Part shown: positions 25,740 through 34,873 of the stretch, in pieces | Numbering within the stretch: position 1 is the stretch's first letter | How the letters are laid out: each line of letters begins with the position of its first letter | Origin: Bacillus sp. V2I10 | GTDB lineage: Bacteria > Bacillota > Bacilli > Bacillales > Bacillaceae | Assembly (NCBI RefSeq): GCF_030817055.1 | Contig: NZ_JAUSYV010000001.1 | Span: forward strand, 4,364,001 to 4,428,000 | Direction: 5' to 3' | DNA length: 64,000 bases | The notes under the pieces: model-generated | Database searches by the model: none | What the model was told of the DNA's origin: nothing | Seen by the model: only the letters and a program-made list of their open reading frames with translations | Position numbers and translations under genes: made by a program

Positions 25740-25966
25740 ACCCTTGTCTAATCGAACGAAAACGTGGGTGCTCGGCAAATATGGAACCTCTCATCTCTAT
25801 TACTACAGGATGTTCTGAAGTAAAAAACTGATTTTTAAAATCGTAAAGCTCGACTAATTCTCCTTTTTCTAGTACACCCAATATCATGCGTAATAAAAAA
25901 ATAAGATAACCCGAAGTCTTCTTTTAGCTCCCTTAGTAATTCTAAAATAAGTGTTTGGTTAACCAT
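25740..25966 (-). pseudogene. Remnant of an Opp/Nik-type ABC ATPase
   Basis: The minus strand reads VNQTLILELLRELKEDFGLSYFFITHDI, matching the region after Walker B in oligopeptide/nickel ABC ATPases (compare LLTELRETLNLSYLFISHDL in the intact gene at 26257). After a frameshift it continues ILGVLEKGELVELYDFKNQFFTSEHP, the usual EGxxVE...F...HPYT ending. Walker A and the signature motif are gone. It lies just downstream of the intact five-gene transporter, probably as a relic of a duplicate or an older operon. Confidence 0.6.
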
Positions 25967-26256
25967 ATCTAGACTACAAACAGATCATATTCATCCCTTT
26001 AAATTGGTTAAAAGATAATAATACTCCATAACTTTTTTATTTATTATATGAAATGAACTTGTTCTGCTCAATCTGCTGATATTTAGAGTGGTCCAAAGCG
26101 GTATTTATTTCTCCAACTAATAAATGTGTTTTTGGGTACTTCAAGCTCATAAGCTCCTTGCGTTGGAACTACAGTTTTCAAGAGATTTCGTAACTGTCGA
26201 TCGGAGCAAAGGAATGACAAGATTGATATTGGTGTTGTTATTCACTTTTGTTCTAT

Positions 26257-27018
26257 CTAAAAAATTGAAATGAGCTCTTTTGTATAAGGATGGCGTTCCT
26301 CAGCAAATAAATGATCGCGGTTGAATTGATCGACAAGCTTTCCTTCTTTCATAACCATGATCCGCTGACTCATTTGCCTGACAGCAGCAAGATCATGTGA
26401 AATAAACAAGTAAGAGAGATTTAAAGTTTCGCGAAGCTCTGTCAATAAAGTAAGTACTGCCCCTTGCGAGATGACATCAAGGCTTGCGGTCGGCTCATCT
26501 AGAACAATGAGCTCTGGTTCAATGCTGATAGCACGGGCAATCGTTACACGTTGCCGCTGTCCGCCACTTAATTCATGGGGATATTGATTGGCTAAACCAG
26601 ACGGCAGCTCAACAGCTTCAAGAAGCTGCTTTACAAAGGCGTTCTTAGAGGTATAGGAAAAATGGCTAAGGTTAAGTTCCTTCCCATACTGAGCATAAGG
26701 GTCAATCAGTGAATCCTTTATTTTAAGCTTTGGATTTAAAGCAGCTGATGGATTTTGAAACACGATTTGAATCTTTTTTCGGTAAGGGTACAACTGACGC
26801 TCATTAAGCTGTTCAATTGCTTCATTCTTAAAATAGATCGAGCCGCTGTCAATCGGTTCAATCCGCAGCAAGCAACGAGCCAGTGTGCTTTTACCACAGC
26901 CACTTTCACCGACAAGACCAAGACATTCACCCTTGTTCAGTTCAAATGAGAGGTTGTTCACCGCTTTTTTTCCTGCTTGATATGATTTTGTCAGTTGTTT
27001 AACAGTAAGCAGACTCAT
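26257..27018 (-). CDS. ABC transporter ATPase 2 (NikE/CntF-like)
   Basis: A 253-residue ATPase of the Opp/Dpp/Nik family. Walker A GESGCGKSTLARCL, signature LSGGQRQRVTIARA and Walker B LIVLDEPTASLD are all intact; the C-terminus RHPYTKELISIF is the standard family ending. It overlaps the preceding ATPase gene by 4 bases and is the last gene of the operon. With its partner it energises uptake through the two permeases. The substrate class (nickel, metal-metallophore complex or peptide) is discussed at the binding protein. Confidence 0.9.
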   Translation of the reverse strand: MSLLTVKQLTKSYQAGKKAVNNLSFELNKGECLGLVGESGCGKSTLARCLLRIEPIDSGSIYFKNEAIEQLNERQLYPYRKKIQIVFQNPSAALNPKLKIKDSLIDPYAQYGKELNLSHFSYTSKNAFVKQLLEAVELPSGLANQYPHELSGGQRQRVTIARAISIEPELIVLDEPTASLDVISQGAVLTLLTELRETLNLSYLFISHDLAAVRQMSQRIMVMKEGKLVDQFNRDHLFAEERHPYTKELISIF

Positions 27019-27815
27019 ACGTTTTCTACCTCCTGTAACCCCGATGGAAGGCCGCGTCCCAGTGTAGGTGCGGCTTGGATCAACTGCTTTGTATATTCAT
27101 GCTGCGGATGGTCAAGTATACGATGCTTCCCGCCTGATTCAACGATTTCCCCTTCCTTCATGACAGCTAGACGGGTCGCATAGCGTCTGACATGGCGCCA
27201 ATCATGGGTGATGAATAAAATCGCACAGCCTGTTTCTTTTTGCCGCTTTGCAAGCAATTCTAAAATCCTGTGCCCGGAGACACTGTCAAGTGCAGTGGTT
27301 ATTTCATCTGCAATTAATAAATCAGGCGACAGCAAAAGTGCCAATGCAATTGAAACTCGTTGAAGTTGTCCGCCACTTAATTGAAATGGATATCGGTTGT
27401 ATAACGTTTTGTCCAGCCCAACTGATTCAAACTCTTCCATTGCCTTTAACTGCCGAGTTTTTGCGTCAAGAATTCCGTGAGATTTCTGGTATTCTTCAAA
27501 ATGCTGAGCAATTGTTCGAAACGGTGTAAAAGAACTCTGGTAATCTTGAAAAATATAAGACAATTTTTGACCACGTATTGTTCGCATCTGTTTTGGTGAA
27601 AATGCGAGCAAATCCTGCCCTTTAAAAAGAATCTTTCCTTCTACCTGCAAATTAGGATGAAGCATTTGTCCAATTGCCTGGGACAGAAGGCTTTTGCCGC
27701 TTCCGCTTTGCCCAACAAGTGCATACCACTCTCCTTTACGAATGGAAAGGGACACGTTATCAACAAATTTCTTTTTTCTGCTGCTAATTGATACTTGCTC
27801 AATTGATAAAATCAT
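27015..27815 (-). CDS. ABC transporter ATPase 1 (NikD/CntD-like)
   Basis: A 266-residue ATPase with Walker A GQSGSGKSLLSQAI, signature LSGGQLQRVSIALAL and Walker B LLIADEITTALD. The Asp-Glu-Ile and Thr-Thr-Ala variation in Walker B/D-loop is usual in NikD-like proteins, as is the HDWRHVRRYATR segment after the H-loop. It overlaps both neighbours by 4 bases (ATGA), so the operon is tightly coupled. It lacks the long C-terminal oligopeptide domain seen in peptide-only DppD proteins. Confidence 0.9.
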   Translation of the reverse strand: MILSIEQVSISSRKKKFVDNVSLSIRKGEWYALVGQSGSGKSLLSQAIGQMLHPNLQVEGKILFKGQDLLAFSPKQMRTIRGQKLSYIFQDYQSSFTPFRTIAQHFEEYQKSHGILDAKTRQLKAMEEFESVGLDKTLYNRYPFQLSGGQLQRVSIALALLLSPDLLIADEITTALDSVSGHRILELLAKRQKETGCAILFITHDWRHVRRYATRLAVMKEGEIVESGGKHRILDHPQHEYTKQLIQAAPTLGRGLPSGLQEVENV

Positions 27816-28660
27816 TGGCGCACCTCTTTCTTTACATCAAAAAGGTCACGTAAATAATCACCTAGCATATTCGTTAGCAGCACAACAACCACAATAGCTA
27901 AACCAGGGTATATCATTAATTCAGGATTTGACTGAAAATACGGACGTGAGTCGTTTAACATTGCTCCCCATTCAGGGATTGGGGGTTGTGCACCAAGCCC
28001 AATATATGACAAGGAAGAAATGAGCAAAATAATTTTACCTAGATCAAGACTTGCCAGAACGAAGACATGCCCCACAATATGCGGAAATAAATGTTTTCGC
28101 ATGATTTTACGTGACGATAGTCCGTTGATCTTGGCAATCATCACATAATCTTTTTGAGATTCTGATAAAACTGTACTGCGAACAAGTCGGGCATAACTTA
28201 CCCATTTGACCATCACAATAGCAAGCACAAGGTTGCCTATGCCAGGTCCAAGCAAACCACTTAAAACAATTGCAACAATCGTATCTGGGAAAGCTAAAAA
28301 TCCATCGGCAATTCGCATAAATACCCGATCAACCAACCCGCGTTTATATCCTGAAATAAGACCAAAGGGGATTCCAATGATGAGAGCAACAATCAGCGCC
28401 AGCAAGCTATAACCGATTGTCTGCTGACCGCCTAGCAAAAGCCTAGTCAGTACGTCCCGACCAAGTTGATCTGTTCCAAGCGGATGCTGAAGGCTCATCC
28501 CCTGAAGGCGTCCATCGAGATTTGTTAATGTTGGATCATGCTGCAAATAAAAAAAAGCATATATGGCGAATGCAAAAACAAGGACTACGCATATCAGTGC
28601 CATCACCCCTTGCCAACTGTGCTTATTTACCTTTTGCAAACAGATAGACAATCCTTTCAT
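27812..28660 (-). CDS. ABC transporter permease 2 (NikC/CntC-like)
   Basis: A 282-residue BPD_transp_1 permease. N-terminal helix WQGVMALICVVLVFAFAIYAFF is followed by HPLGTDQLGRDVLTRLLLGGQQT, diagnostic for the DppC/OppC/NikC class, and by the EAA-type coupling loop KINGLSSRKIMRKHLFPHI. Six membrane helices are expected. It overlaps the downstream ATPase gene by 4 bases and the upstream permease gene by 1 base. Confidence 0.9.
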   Translation of the reverse strand: MKGLSICLQKVNKHSWQGVMALICVVLVFAFAIYAFFYLQHDPTLTNLDGRLQGMSLQHPLGTDQLGRDVLTRLLLGGQQTIGYSLLALIVALIIGIPFGLISGYKRGLVDRVFMRIADGFLAFPDTIVAIVLSGLLGPGIGNLVLAIVMVKWVSYARLVRSTVLSESQKDYVMIAKINGLSSRKIMRKHLFPHIVGHVFVLASLDLGKIILLISSLSYIGLGAQPPIPEWGAMLNDSRPYFQSNPELMIYPGLAIVVVVLLTNMLGDYLRDLFDVKKEVRQ

Positions 28661-29604
28661 CAGTTGGTCCCCCTCTCTTTTAGTTTCATTTCTGGATTTA
28701 AATATCGATAAGATAGATCAACACATGTATTTACAATAAAAACAACGACAGCCATGATTAAAATATATCCTTGTATGAGTGGATAATCACGTTGACGTAT
28801 CGCATCAACTACCAGTTTTCCTATGCCTGGATATGCAAATAGAACTTCAATCACGACAACACCCCCAATTAGGCTGCCTAAGCTTACTCCAAATACAGTA
28901 ATAACAGGAGGGAGGCTGTGTCGAAATGCATGCACTAGAAAAATTCGTCGTTCTGACAATCCACGTGCTCTCGCTGCACGGATAAATTCCTGCCCAAGCG
29001 AATCAAGCAGGCTGGAACGAAGCAAACGGACATATACACTAGAAATCGCTAAACCAAGAGTAAGCGATGGTAAAATTAATGATACTAATCCATCTCTCCC
29101 CATTGTTGGAAACCAATTGAAACGTACACCAAATAAGTCGATAAAAATAAGACCAAGCCAAAAACTGGGGATAGCTGCCCCAATAATTGATAGAATTCTA
29201 CTAATATGGTCAATCCAGCTATTTCGGTAAAGGGCCGATAAGGAACCTAATGGAATCGATACCGTCAGCATAACCATCATCGCACCGATCGCTAATTCAA
29301 CTGTAGCCGGAAGCCCCGTTAGGATCATCTCCATCACAGGTTGACCAGTAACATACGATTGGCCAAAATCAAGCTGAACAAAATTAAGAAGCCAATGCCC
29401 GTATTGAACGAGCAACGGCTTGTTAAACCCCATCTCTTCTCTTAGTGCTTCCACCTGCTCCTGACTAACGGACAGTTCATCAACATTCAGAATAGTTAAA
29501 ACGGGATCCCCAGGTGCGAGTCTGATAAATAAAAAGCTTACAAATGTAATAAACAACATAAAAAAGAAAACTTCAAGAAATTTCCGGACAAGAATTTGAA
29601 CCAT
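28660..29604 (-). CDS. ABC transporter permease 1 (NikB/CntB-like)
   Basis: A 314-residue permease of the DppB/NikB class: N-terminal helix FFFMLFITFVSFLFIRLAPGDP, with the RLAPGDP motif shared by this class. Further on, GQEFIRAARARGLSERRIFLVHAFRHSLPPVIT is the coupling loop, and LFAYPGIGKLVVDAIRQRDYPLIQG is the conserved end. It starts directly after the binding-protein stop and forms the channel together with the permease at 27812. Confidence 0.9.
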   Translation of the reverse strand: MVQILVRKFLEVFFFMLFITFVSFLFIRLAPGDPVLTILNVDELSVSQEQVEALREEMGFNKPLLVQYGHWLLNFVQLDFGQSYVTGQPVMEMILTGLPATVELAIGAMMVMLTVSIPLGSLSALYRNSWIDHISRILSIIGAAIPSFWLGLIFIDLFGVRFNWFPTMGRDGLVSLILPSLTLGLAISSVYVRLLRSSLLDSLGQEFIRAARARGLSERRIFLVHAFRHSLPPVITVFGVSLGSLIGGVVVIEVLFAYPGIGKLVVDAIRQRDYPLIQGYILIMAVVVFIVNTCVDLSYRYLNPEMKLKERGTN

Positions 29605-31194
29605 TTACTTCACATCCAATTGATTTGTAATCATGTAATATTCACTTCGCGTCGTCACCCAATTCTTAACTTTTGACTTATTATAGGCAACAATTGTCGA
29701 AGGATGTAAGACAAATGAATTGATTACATGTTCATTTACATAATCAGCCGCCTGTTCCGCAAGTACAGCTCGTTCTTCTTGATTGACTGTTTGATTAAGC
29801 TTGTCAATGATAGCTGTCAATTCCGGCTTACTTGCGCCACTAAAGTTTAGAGCTCCAGTTGGATGATAGGTGGCATTTAAATAATACCCCGCATCTCCGC
29901 GCGGTGCTGTCAGATTACTATAAGTAGCCAGATCCCAATCACGGTTTGATGCCATATATTCTTCAGGGATATCGATTTGTCTTATCTCAACATCAATTCC
30001 AATTTTTTTAGCGTCCGATTGAAAAACTTGAGCAATTAATGGCAAGTCTGCCCTTGCTGAATAAGTTAGCAACGTAAACTTAAGCTGTTCTCCATTTTTT
30101 TGCATTTTTCCGTCTTTGAGTGTATAACCCGCTTTTTCTAAAAATTTAATAGCTATTTCACCACCCACTGGACGCTCCCCATAACTTGGAGCAAATGGGA
30201 GAGAAGGCAGAAATGGTCCTTGCGCGATTTCAGCGTGCCCAAGCAGAATCGCATCGACAATTTCCTGGCGGTTAATCAACGTATCTACAGCCCGTCGCAC
30301 ATTGACATCCTGTAAACTTTTGCGCTCTATGTTCATTGTCATTTGATGTACACGGAAAGTCGCTGTAGACTCAACTTTAATGTCGTCAATTGCCTCTAAT
30401 GTTTCAAGGCTTTCTACCTCTGGACGATAAACAATATCTACCTGTCCAGACTTTAATGCAAGCGAACGAGCATTTGCATCCTCATTAAATGAGAAGGTTA
30501 CAGAATCAAGATTTGAGGCCCCATCCCAATAATCATCATAGCGTTCGAGTTCAAGCTTGCTGCCAGGTGTGAATGTCTTCAGTACAAAAGGTCCTGTACC
30601 GATAGGTTTATTGACAATATCCTCTTCCGTTACGTCAATAATTGAAACATTTGGGTTCACAAGTTCTGATACAAACTCTGGAAAGGGTTCAGTTGTTGAA
30701 ATATGCAGGAAATAGCCATCAGCTTCTATTTTATCGATTTTCAATGCATTTTTTATCGCAACACTCTCTTTAAGCGCACGTTCCAGAGAGGCTTTTACGG
30801 CTTCAGCATCCATTTGCTTTCCACTATGGAATGTAACATCTTCACGGAGTTTAATCGTCCAATGTTGCCCATCCTCACCTTCCCAGCTTTCTGCGAGCCA
30901 TGGTTCAATGGTTAAATTTTCCTCGTCTAAGCGAACCAGCGTTTCAGTTATTCCCGCTCTTAAAGGAACATAACTTGAATCTACATGGGGATCAAGGGAA
31001 TTAGTAGAGAAATTATACAGAAAATGAATGTGCTTACCATCTCCCTTATTTTCGGTTCTTGTCGATGAATTCGTACATGCACTTAATAAACAGGCAAAGA
31101 TCAATAAGATACCTATTTTTAGAAAATGATTTTTTATGTATTTATAAAAGCTATTGTAAATCATGTAGCAGTCTCTATAATTAGCTGTTTTCAA
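29605..31194 (-). CDS. Substrate-binding lipoprotein of a nickel/metallophore-type ABC importer
   Basis: A 529-residue SBP_bac_5 protein. The signal ends in the lipobox CLLSACTNS, so it is a surface lipoprotein. HFLYNFSTNSLDPHVDSS, RAGITETLVRLDEENLTIEPWLAESWE, FHSGKQMDAEAVKASLERAL and the LPFAPSYGERPVGGE block are typical of NikA/CntA proteins rather than peptide-binding OppA. I start at TTG 31194 because GGGGGA lies seven bases upstream; a GTG 18 bases earlier is within the ribosome site. It heads a five-gene operon. The promoter spacer holds a Fur/Zur-like palindrome, so nickel, zinc or a metal-metallophore complex is the likely substrate. No metallophore synthesis genes are in the window. 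Confidence 0.85.
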   Translation of the reverse strand: MKTANYRDCYMIYNSFYKYIKNHFLKIGILLIFACLLSACTNSSTRTENKGDGKHIHFLYNFSTNSLDPHVDSSYVPLRAGITETLVRLDEENLTIEPWLAESWEGEDGQHWTIKLREDVTFHSGKQMDAEAVKASLERALKESVAIKNALKIDKIEADGYFLHISTTEPFPEFVSELVNPNVSIIDVTEEDIVNKPIGTGPFVLKTFTPGSKLELERYDDYWDGASNLDSVTFSFNEDANARSLALKSGQVDIVYRPEVESLETLEAIDDIKVESTATFRVHQMTMNIERKSLQDVNVRRAVDTLINRQEIVDAILLGHAEIAQGPFLPSLPFAPSYGERPVGGEIAIKFLEKAGYTLKDGKMQKNGEQLKFTLLTYSARADLPLIAQVFQSDAKKIGIDVEIRQIDIPEEYMASNRDWDLATYSNLTAPRGDAGYYLNATYHPTGALNFSGASKPELTAIIDKLNQTVNQEERAVLAEQAADYVNEHVINSFVLHPSTIVAYNKSKVKNWVTTRSEYYMITNQLDVK

Positions 31195-31230
31195 TGATAA
31201 TCCCCCTAACACGAAATGATAACGATTTAT

Positions 31231-31259
31231 ATTTTATCGGAATGATTCCTATTTGGCAA
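31231..31259 (-). promoter_or_regulatory. Promoter with Fur/Zur-like operator in the spacer
   Basis: On the minus strand TTGCCA (31254-31259) and TAAAAT (31231-31236) are 17 bases apart. The palindrome ATCGGAATGATTCCTAT (31236-31252, a 7-1-7 type box with one unmatched pair) fills the spacer. A metal-loaded Fur-family repressor bound there would block polymerase and shut off the importer. Confidence 0.65.
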
Positions 31260-31398
31260 GTTTAATCATTTCATTGACGCTCCCTTCAATCCGTCATTCC
31301 TGCTTGAGATTGATGGGCATGGGTTTAAAAATACTCATTTCACTAACTAAGGAAATCATATTTGACGTGTTTCTACTAAGTATTTAGATTTAATAATT

Positions 31399-31521
31399 CT
31401 ATTGATATTTTTTCAACCAATCTTTTTTGATAGTTACTATCATATCTTGCTGCTCTTTTGCTGAGATGGCAACTTTATCATTACCCTTTTGAGGATCATA
31501 CATCCAAAATTGAACATTCAC
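31399..31521 (-). pseudogene. Possible 40-codon coding fragment
   Basis: GTG 31521 opens VNVQFWMYDPQKGNDKVAIS and ends WLKKYQ-stop. The composition looks like coding sequence, but the 5' side runs into a CCCTTCAACAATC repeat fragment, so it is probably the tail of a lost gene. No family recognised. Confidence 0.25.
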
Positions 31522-31595
31522 CCTTCAACAATCCTAGCAATATAACAAGATCGCTTATTTTCGTTGTAAACCTTTTGATCGTTAATCAAAAAAAC

Positions 31596-31843
31596 TTAGG
31601 TTAGGTCTTTATCTTCACTTTCTGATTTTTTTAAAGCTCTTTGAAGTTGATAAATCTTTATCATACCAATTAACCCAACGAATAGAGCTCCTAATAAAAC
31701 TGATCCAATAATGACGAGGATCAAAGGCCACTCAGCTTTTCCTAATAAATAATTAACTGTTACAAGTTCAACATTGATAACGGAAAAAACCGCAATAATT
31801 AAGACGACAATTAGCGCTAATAATAATTCCATTGACTTTTCAT
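31596..31843 (-). pseudogene. LapA-domain (DUF1049) membrane protein, frameshifted near the start
   Basis: The frame read from about 31832 encodes LLLALIVVLIIAVFSVINVE, then LVTVNYLLGKAEWPLILVIIGSVLLGALFVGLIGMIK and a charged tail: a two-helix LapA-type protein. The natural start is ATG 31843 behind GAGGTGGCTT and reads MKSQWN, as in homologues, but that frame stops after eight codons. Restoring one T in GGAATTATTATTAGCG (around 31822-31830) would rejoin MKSQWNLLLAL. It is either a real one-base deletion or a sequence error. An internal ATG at 31832 lacks a ribosome site. Confidence 0.7.
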
Positions 31844-31869
31844 AAGCCACCTCATTAATAAGTTATTAA

Positions 31870-32222
31870 TTATGATTGTTCTCTTGCTGATTCATTTTTT
31901 AGTAGTGTTGGTTCTGTCGCTTCTTCTTGTATTTTTTCTTTTTTCTTTAATCTGCTAATCAATTTGATAAACATGAAAATAGAAAATGCAACAATTAGAA
32001 AGTCTACACTTGTGTGAATAAACATTCCATACTTTACAACAGCACTTCCAACTTTAATTTGTAAATGATTAAAATCGATACCACCAAATAATAGCCCAAT
32101 TAATAGCATGATCATATCATTCACTAGCGATGTGACAATCTTACCAAAAGCTGCACCTATAATTACATAGCTAAATCAAGCACATTGCCTTTTAATGCAA
32201 ATCCTCTAAACTCTTTTATCAT
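31870..32222 (-). pseudogene. mscL: Large-conductance mechanosensitive channel, frameshifted
   Basis: From ATG 32222 (AGAAGGAAA upstream) the reading is MIKEFRGFALKGNVLDLA, the MscL N-terminus, then hits a stop. After a net loss of 4 bases (GCTATGTAATT where GCTATNGGNGTAATT is expected) the frame resumes VIIGAAFGKIVTSLVNDMIM, then LLIGLLFGGIDF and AVVKYGMFIHTSVDFLIVAFSIFMFIK. The remaining ORF of 84 codons lacks the first gating helix and could not form a normal channel. With the lapA shift next to it, this stretch is either decaying or error-prone in the assembly. Confidence 0.8.
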
Positions 32223-32282
32223 TTAAATTTCCTTCTTATTACAAAAAAGATTGTTTACTAAAAATAGAATATAAGGTTTAAA

Positions 32283-33890
32283 CTACTCTCTTATTTCAGT
32301 ATAAGAAAATGAATGAATGTTTTGATTTTGAAGAGTATAAATAGGGAGCATGACATCAACTGTCGTTCCTTGATTTACTTCACTTTCAATCACGATCTTT
32401 CCTTGATGTGTTTCAATAATTTTATAACAGATCATTAATCCTAAACCGATTCCTTCTTCTTTGATACTATAAAAAGGTTCTCCGAGATATGGGATACGTT
32501 CTTTTGAAATCCCGCACCCTTGATCGATAAAACGAATACTTACTTGATGATCATCGGGTTTATCAATTTGAACCAAAATGTCTCCTCCAGTTGGCATCGC
32601 TTCAATCGCATTTTTCAAGATATTGATAACTACTTGTTTTATTTGATTCCCTTCACAGGGGATCAATGGAATATCAGATTCAAACTTTGTTATAATTTGA
32701 ACATTATTCATCATTGCTCGGGGTTTAAGTAGCATGATAACTTGTCCTACCAACCTATGTAGGTCATTCGGTTGAAACTTTACTGCCTGCGGCTTGGCTA
32801 CTGCCATAAATTCATTGGTAATACTTTCTATTCGATCCATTTCTGACAATACCACATCTATATAATGCTGCTTGTTCTCATTTTCTGTTGGTTTTAGTAA
32901 GTGCATAAATCCTTTCATTGCGGTTAAAGGATTGTTAACTTCATGGGCGATTGCAGTAGCTAATTGTCCTACTACAGCAAGCTTCTCCGACTTCCGTAAT
33001 AATTCTTCTGTTTTTAAACGCTCAGTGATATCTCGGGAGATAAGCAATAAAACTTCCTTTCCATTCAAGTTAAAAACACGAATACTAAACTCATTATTTA
33101 TTTTTTTACCTGTTTTTTCAAAAACAAATTCGTCTTGTAAAGTAAAAGAACGTTTTCCTTCTCTGATTTTTTCCACAATTCTTATGAGCATTGTAGAATT
33201 TTGAGGAAAAATATCGGCATATGGCATCGAGAGAAGTTCTTCCCTACTATACCCAAATCTCTCACACCCTACTGGATTTACTTCAAGTAATCGAGTTAGA
33301 TGTCGATCCTCATTCAATTCCACTAAGTATACGGCATCAGGTGACCGTTCAAATAGAACACGGTATTTCTTCTCACTTTCCCTTAATTGTTGATGTAATC
33401 CATAGAGTTCTCTTTCTGCTTGTTTCCTTTCGGAAATGTCTCTAATAATTGCTGATAAAGCAATCACTTTTCTCTTTGAATCCAGAATAGGTGAAAGCGT
33501 CACACTTACATTGATGAGACTTCCATCTCTTCGTTGTTTAACTGTTTCCCACTTAGTTATAGCAGGTTCTCCAGCTATAATCTTTTGAATGGTTTCTAGA
33601 GCTCGATCCATTATAAAATCTGGTTCACAAGGTAATTTTTTTTCCATGATTTCTTGTACTGACCAACCAAATGTCTTCTCAAAAGCTTTATTGGCTTGTA
33701 AAATATATCCTTCTAAATTAGATATAATGATAGAATCTGTGTTATGACTGATAAATGATTCTAGTCGTTCTTTAGTCGTCCTTAGTTCCTCTTCCATCTT
33801 TTTTCGCTCAGTTAAAACTCGAATAAGTATACACGTGCTAACTAAGAACGAAAAAATACAAAGAGTAATGAAAAAATCATTGAGAATCAT
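32283..33890 (-). CDS. PAS-domain sensor histidine kinase (sporulation-kinase-like)
   Basis: A 535-residue kinase. One N-terminal membrane helix (FFITLCIFSFLVSTCILI) is followed by two PAS domains (about 40-160 and 170-300; first ERLESFISHNTDSIIISNLEG, second YRVLFERSPDAVYLVELNED). Then come the HisKA box LATAIAHEVNNPLTAMKGF with the phosphorylated His and an HATPase domain with NILKNAIEAMPTGG, DQGCGIS and EGIGLGLMICYKII. The architecture is that of KinA/KinE-type orphan kinases feeding the Spo0F-Spo0A relay, and no response regulator is adjacent. The link to sporulation is by family resemblance only. The promoter was not identified. Confidence 0.88.
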   Translation of the reverse strand: MILNDFFITLCIFSFLVSTCILIRVLTERKKMEEELRTTKERLESFISHNTDSIIISNLEGYILQANKAFEKTFGWSVQEIMEKKLPCEPDFIMDRALETIQKIIAGEPAITKWETVKQRRDGSLINVSVTLSPILDSKRKVIALSAIIRDISERKQAERELYGLHQQLRESEKKYRVLFERSPDAVYLVELNEDRHLTRLLEVNPVGCERFGYSREELLSMPYADIFPQNSTMLIRIVEKIREGKRSFTLQDEFVFEKTGKKINNEFSIRVFNLNGKEVLLLISRDITERLKTEELLRKSEKLAVVGQLATAIAHEVNNPLTAMKGFMHLLKPTENENKQHYIDVVLSEMDRIESITNEFMAVAKPQAVKFQPNDLHRLVGQVIMLLKPRAMMNNVQIITKFESDIPLIPCEGNQIKQVVINILKNAIEAMPTGGDILVQIDKPDDHQVSIRFIDQGCGISKERIPYLGEPFYSIKEEGIGLGLMICYKIIETHQGKIVIESEVNQGTTVDVMLPIYTLQNQNIHSFSYTEIRE

Positions 33891-34526
33891 TTAATAAATC
33901 TCCCTCTATTTTTATAAGGTTTTAACGAACGTAACAAAATTCTCTCTTTGTTATATTCGAAGTGAATCTTTAACTCTTCTTATAAGTTAAAGACACGTTC
34001 AGACAGACTATTTATCTATTTGAGTTGCCTATTCTAGAGGTGTTAAATCTGAATGTTTCACTAATGAAACTTTATTAAAACCATGTTTGATTTCAAAATA
34101 ATCATTACTGTAATTCATAAATAATCATATAGATTTCGAATTATAAAGAACCCTGCTACTAATATTCATTCTTAAATCAATTCTTCCTATACTTGTCTGA
34201 GAGCCTTATTCAAACTATCAATGTTAAACGCTTTCAATCAAATGAAAATTTCGTGAACGTTTCATTTCAATCGAGTAACATATTTCATATCAGAAGTAAA
34301 AGACCTAGTATTGAATAACAATATAGTTGTTTCAATTACAACAAAGTCGTTCTCTTCCATGTGTAGCTTTGAAACAAAGTTTGATCAAAAATTAATACAA
34401 TAAACCTTGATAAATGAATTAATAGAAAGGGCATATTTTGAAAGATTAATCAAAACATGCCCTTATAATATTTAATTGGATTATTCTTTTATAAAAAAGA
34501 TTGATCATTTTTGGTGTTCCTTAATC
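33891..34526. other. Gene-free region
   Basis: About 640 bases of AT-rich sequence with no credible ORF or strong hairpin on either strand. A weak cre-like string (12 of 14) sits near 34228 with no gene beside it. Confidence 0.5.
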
Positions 34527-34534
34527 AACTAACA

Positions 34535-34575
34535 CACCCGATAGTTTAAGTGCAATATTTCACAATCTTGCTTTA
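34535..34575. repeat. Sequence related to the 5' exon of the group II intron
   Basis: CCCGATAGTTTAAGTGCAATA and TTTCACAATCTT match 53380-53413 next to the group II intron with a few changes. Here it continues uninterrupted into CAACTAACACA, so it may show the empty form of the intron's insertion site. Confidence 0.5.
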
Positions 34576-34616
34576 TTGGATAAATAAATTATTATTACTA
34601 AATGTTTGATATATAA

Positions 34617-34654
34617 AAAAAGGGAACACCTGCTAACCTGGAAGTTCCCTTTTT
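34617..34654. terminator. Bidirectional terminator
   Basis: AAAAAGGGAAC (34617-34627) pairs with GTTCCCTTTTT (34644-34654). A and T runs on both flanks allow termination in both directions; it is well placed to end the cwlJ transcript. Confidence 0.7.
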
Positions 34655-34873
34655 ATTTCGTGAGATAAAAATACACCATAACAACGATTGAAAAATAGGC
34701 TGCGGTTAGGCTTTCAAGCCTTTTTTCAACCGACAACTGTTACATTACCTACAGAAGCTGCATTGAATGAATATGGTTGGCTACCAGCACCTACGACTAA
34801 AAATTTTGTATTCGTAGCACCAAAAAGGCAAAATTACAATAAAACTCCAGAATTACTAATAGCTCCAGACAAC

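Noticed and set aside
34228..34241. cre-like sequence GTTAAACGCTTTCA
   Set aside because: Only 12 of 14 positions match and no gene start is nearby.
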